From Bdellovibrionales bacterium (GTDB lineage Bacteria; Bdellovibrionota; UBA1018), in NCBI GenBank assembly GCA_018266355.1, contig JAFEAP010000029.1, positions 647,414 through 711,413 of the forward strand: a stretch of DNA of 64,000 nucleotides, written 5' to 3'. Within the stretch, counting starts at the first letter, position 1; every line of letters starts with the position of its first letter. A program made the translations under genes and the position numbers. Of this stretch, positions 63,977-64,000 are shown piece after piece. Below the pieces are notes generated by a model. That model ran no database searches. It saw only the letters and a program-made list of their open reading frames with translations, and was not told where the DNA came from.

Positions 63977-64000
63977 ATGAACTCGTTCTTCGCGTTCGAT
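63977..64000 (+). CDS. Start of a further gene, cut by the window end
   Basis: ATG 63977 follows CGGAGGGGG at eleven bases. It opens MNSFFAFD and runs to the window edge. It lies 27 bases after the permease gene and is probably in the same operon. Too short to name. Confidence 0.5.

Overview
This is a 64 kb, GC-rich, almost fully coding bacterial chromosome segment. No rRNA, tRNA, CRISPR array, phage gene or insertion sequence was recognised. The content points to a diderm (Gram-negative) bacterium: lipoprotein and signal-peptide proteins, TatC, type IV pili and LPS/O-antigen sugar genes. The PilA form, the pilB-pilT-pilC-regulator order, the moxR/Bat cluster, the large lipoproteins and the secreted trypsin-like protease suggest a relative of Bdellovibrionota or neighbouring former delta-proteobacteria. 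That placement is inference, because no marker phylogeny could be run.

Layout. 0-4 kb: end of an unknown gene, then a reverse-strand grpE-dnaK-dnaJ chaperone operon with a perfect inverted repeat upstream. 4-16 kb: secreted serine protease, lytic transglycosylase, hemW, M16 peptidase, MarC-family protein, three uncharacterised proteins (two secreted), membrane-anchored cyclophilin and tatC. 16.8-20.4 kb: rpsF, DUF2232-like membrane protein, rplI, terminator, dnaB, with rpsR missing from its usual place. 20.5-34.8 kb: a 1336-residue lipoprotein, then a tightly packed moxR-DUF58-BatA-BatB/C-BatD operon and a type III glutamine synthetase. 34.8-39.2 kb: a GT-C-like membrane protein and an OafA-type acyltransferase on the reverse strand, then ribF. 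39.3-44.5 kb: pilB, pilT, pilC and a sigma-54 activator without receiver domain.

44.5-60.4 kb is a surface-polysaccharide island. It holds a wlbA/acetyltransferase/aminotransferase set for a 2,3-diacetamido uronic acid, a wbpG-hisH2-hisF2 sugar-amidation module, a second five-gene operon with another oxidoreductase/acetyltransferase/aminotransferase set plus an SDR enzyme and a third aminotransferase, a flippase, and several glycosyltransferases. 60.5-64 kb: pilA, then a divergent TPR-like/ABC ATPase/ABC permease module resembling pilGHI of Myxococcus, and the start of one more gene.

The most interesting system is the 16 kb island. It appears to encode two parallel 3-amino-sugar routes and an amidation module, followed by a probable lipid-linked sugar synthase (GT2) and GT-C pair next to pilA. 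Other points worth attention are the receiver-less GSFTGA activator at the end of the pil operon, the missing rpsR, a large secreted protein with a weak amidoligase-like look, and a divergent promoter pair sharing one -35 box and giving almost leaderless messages.
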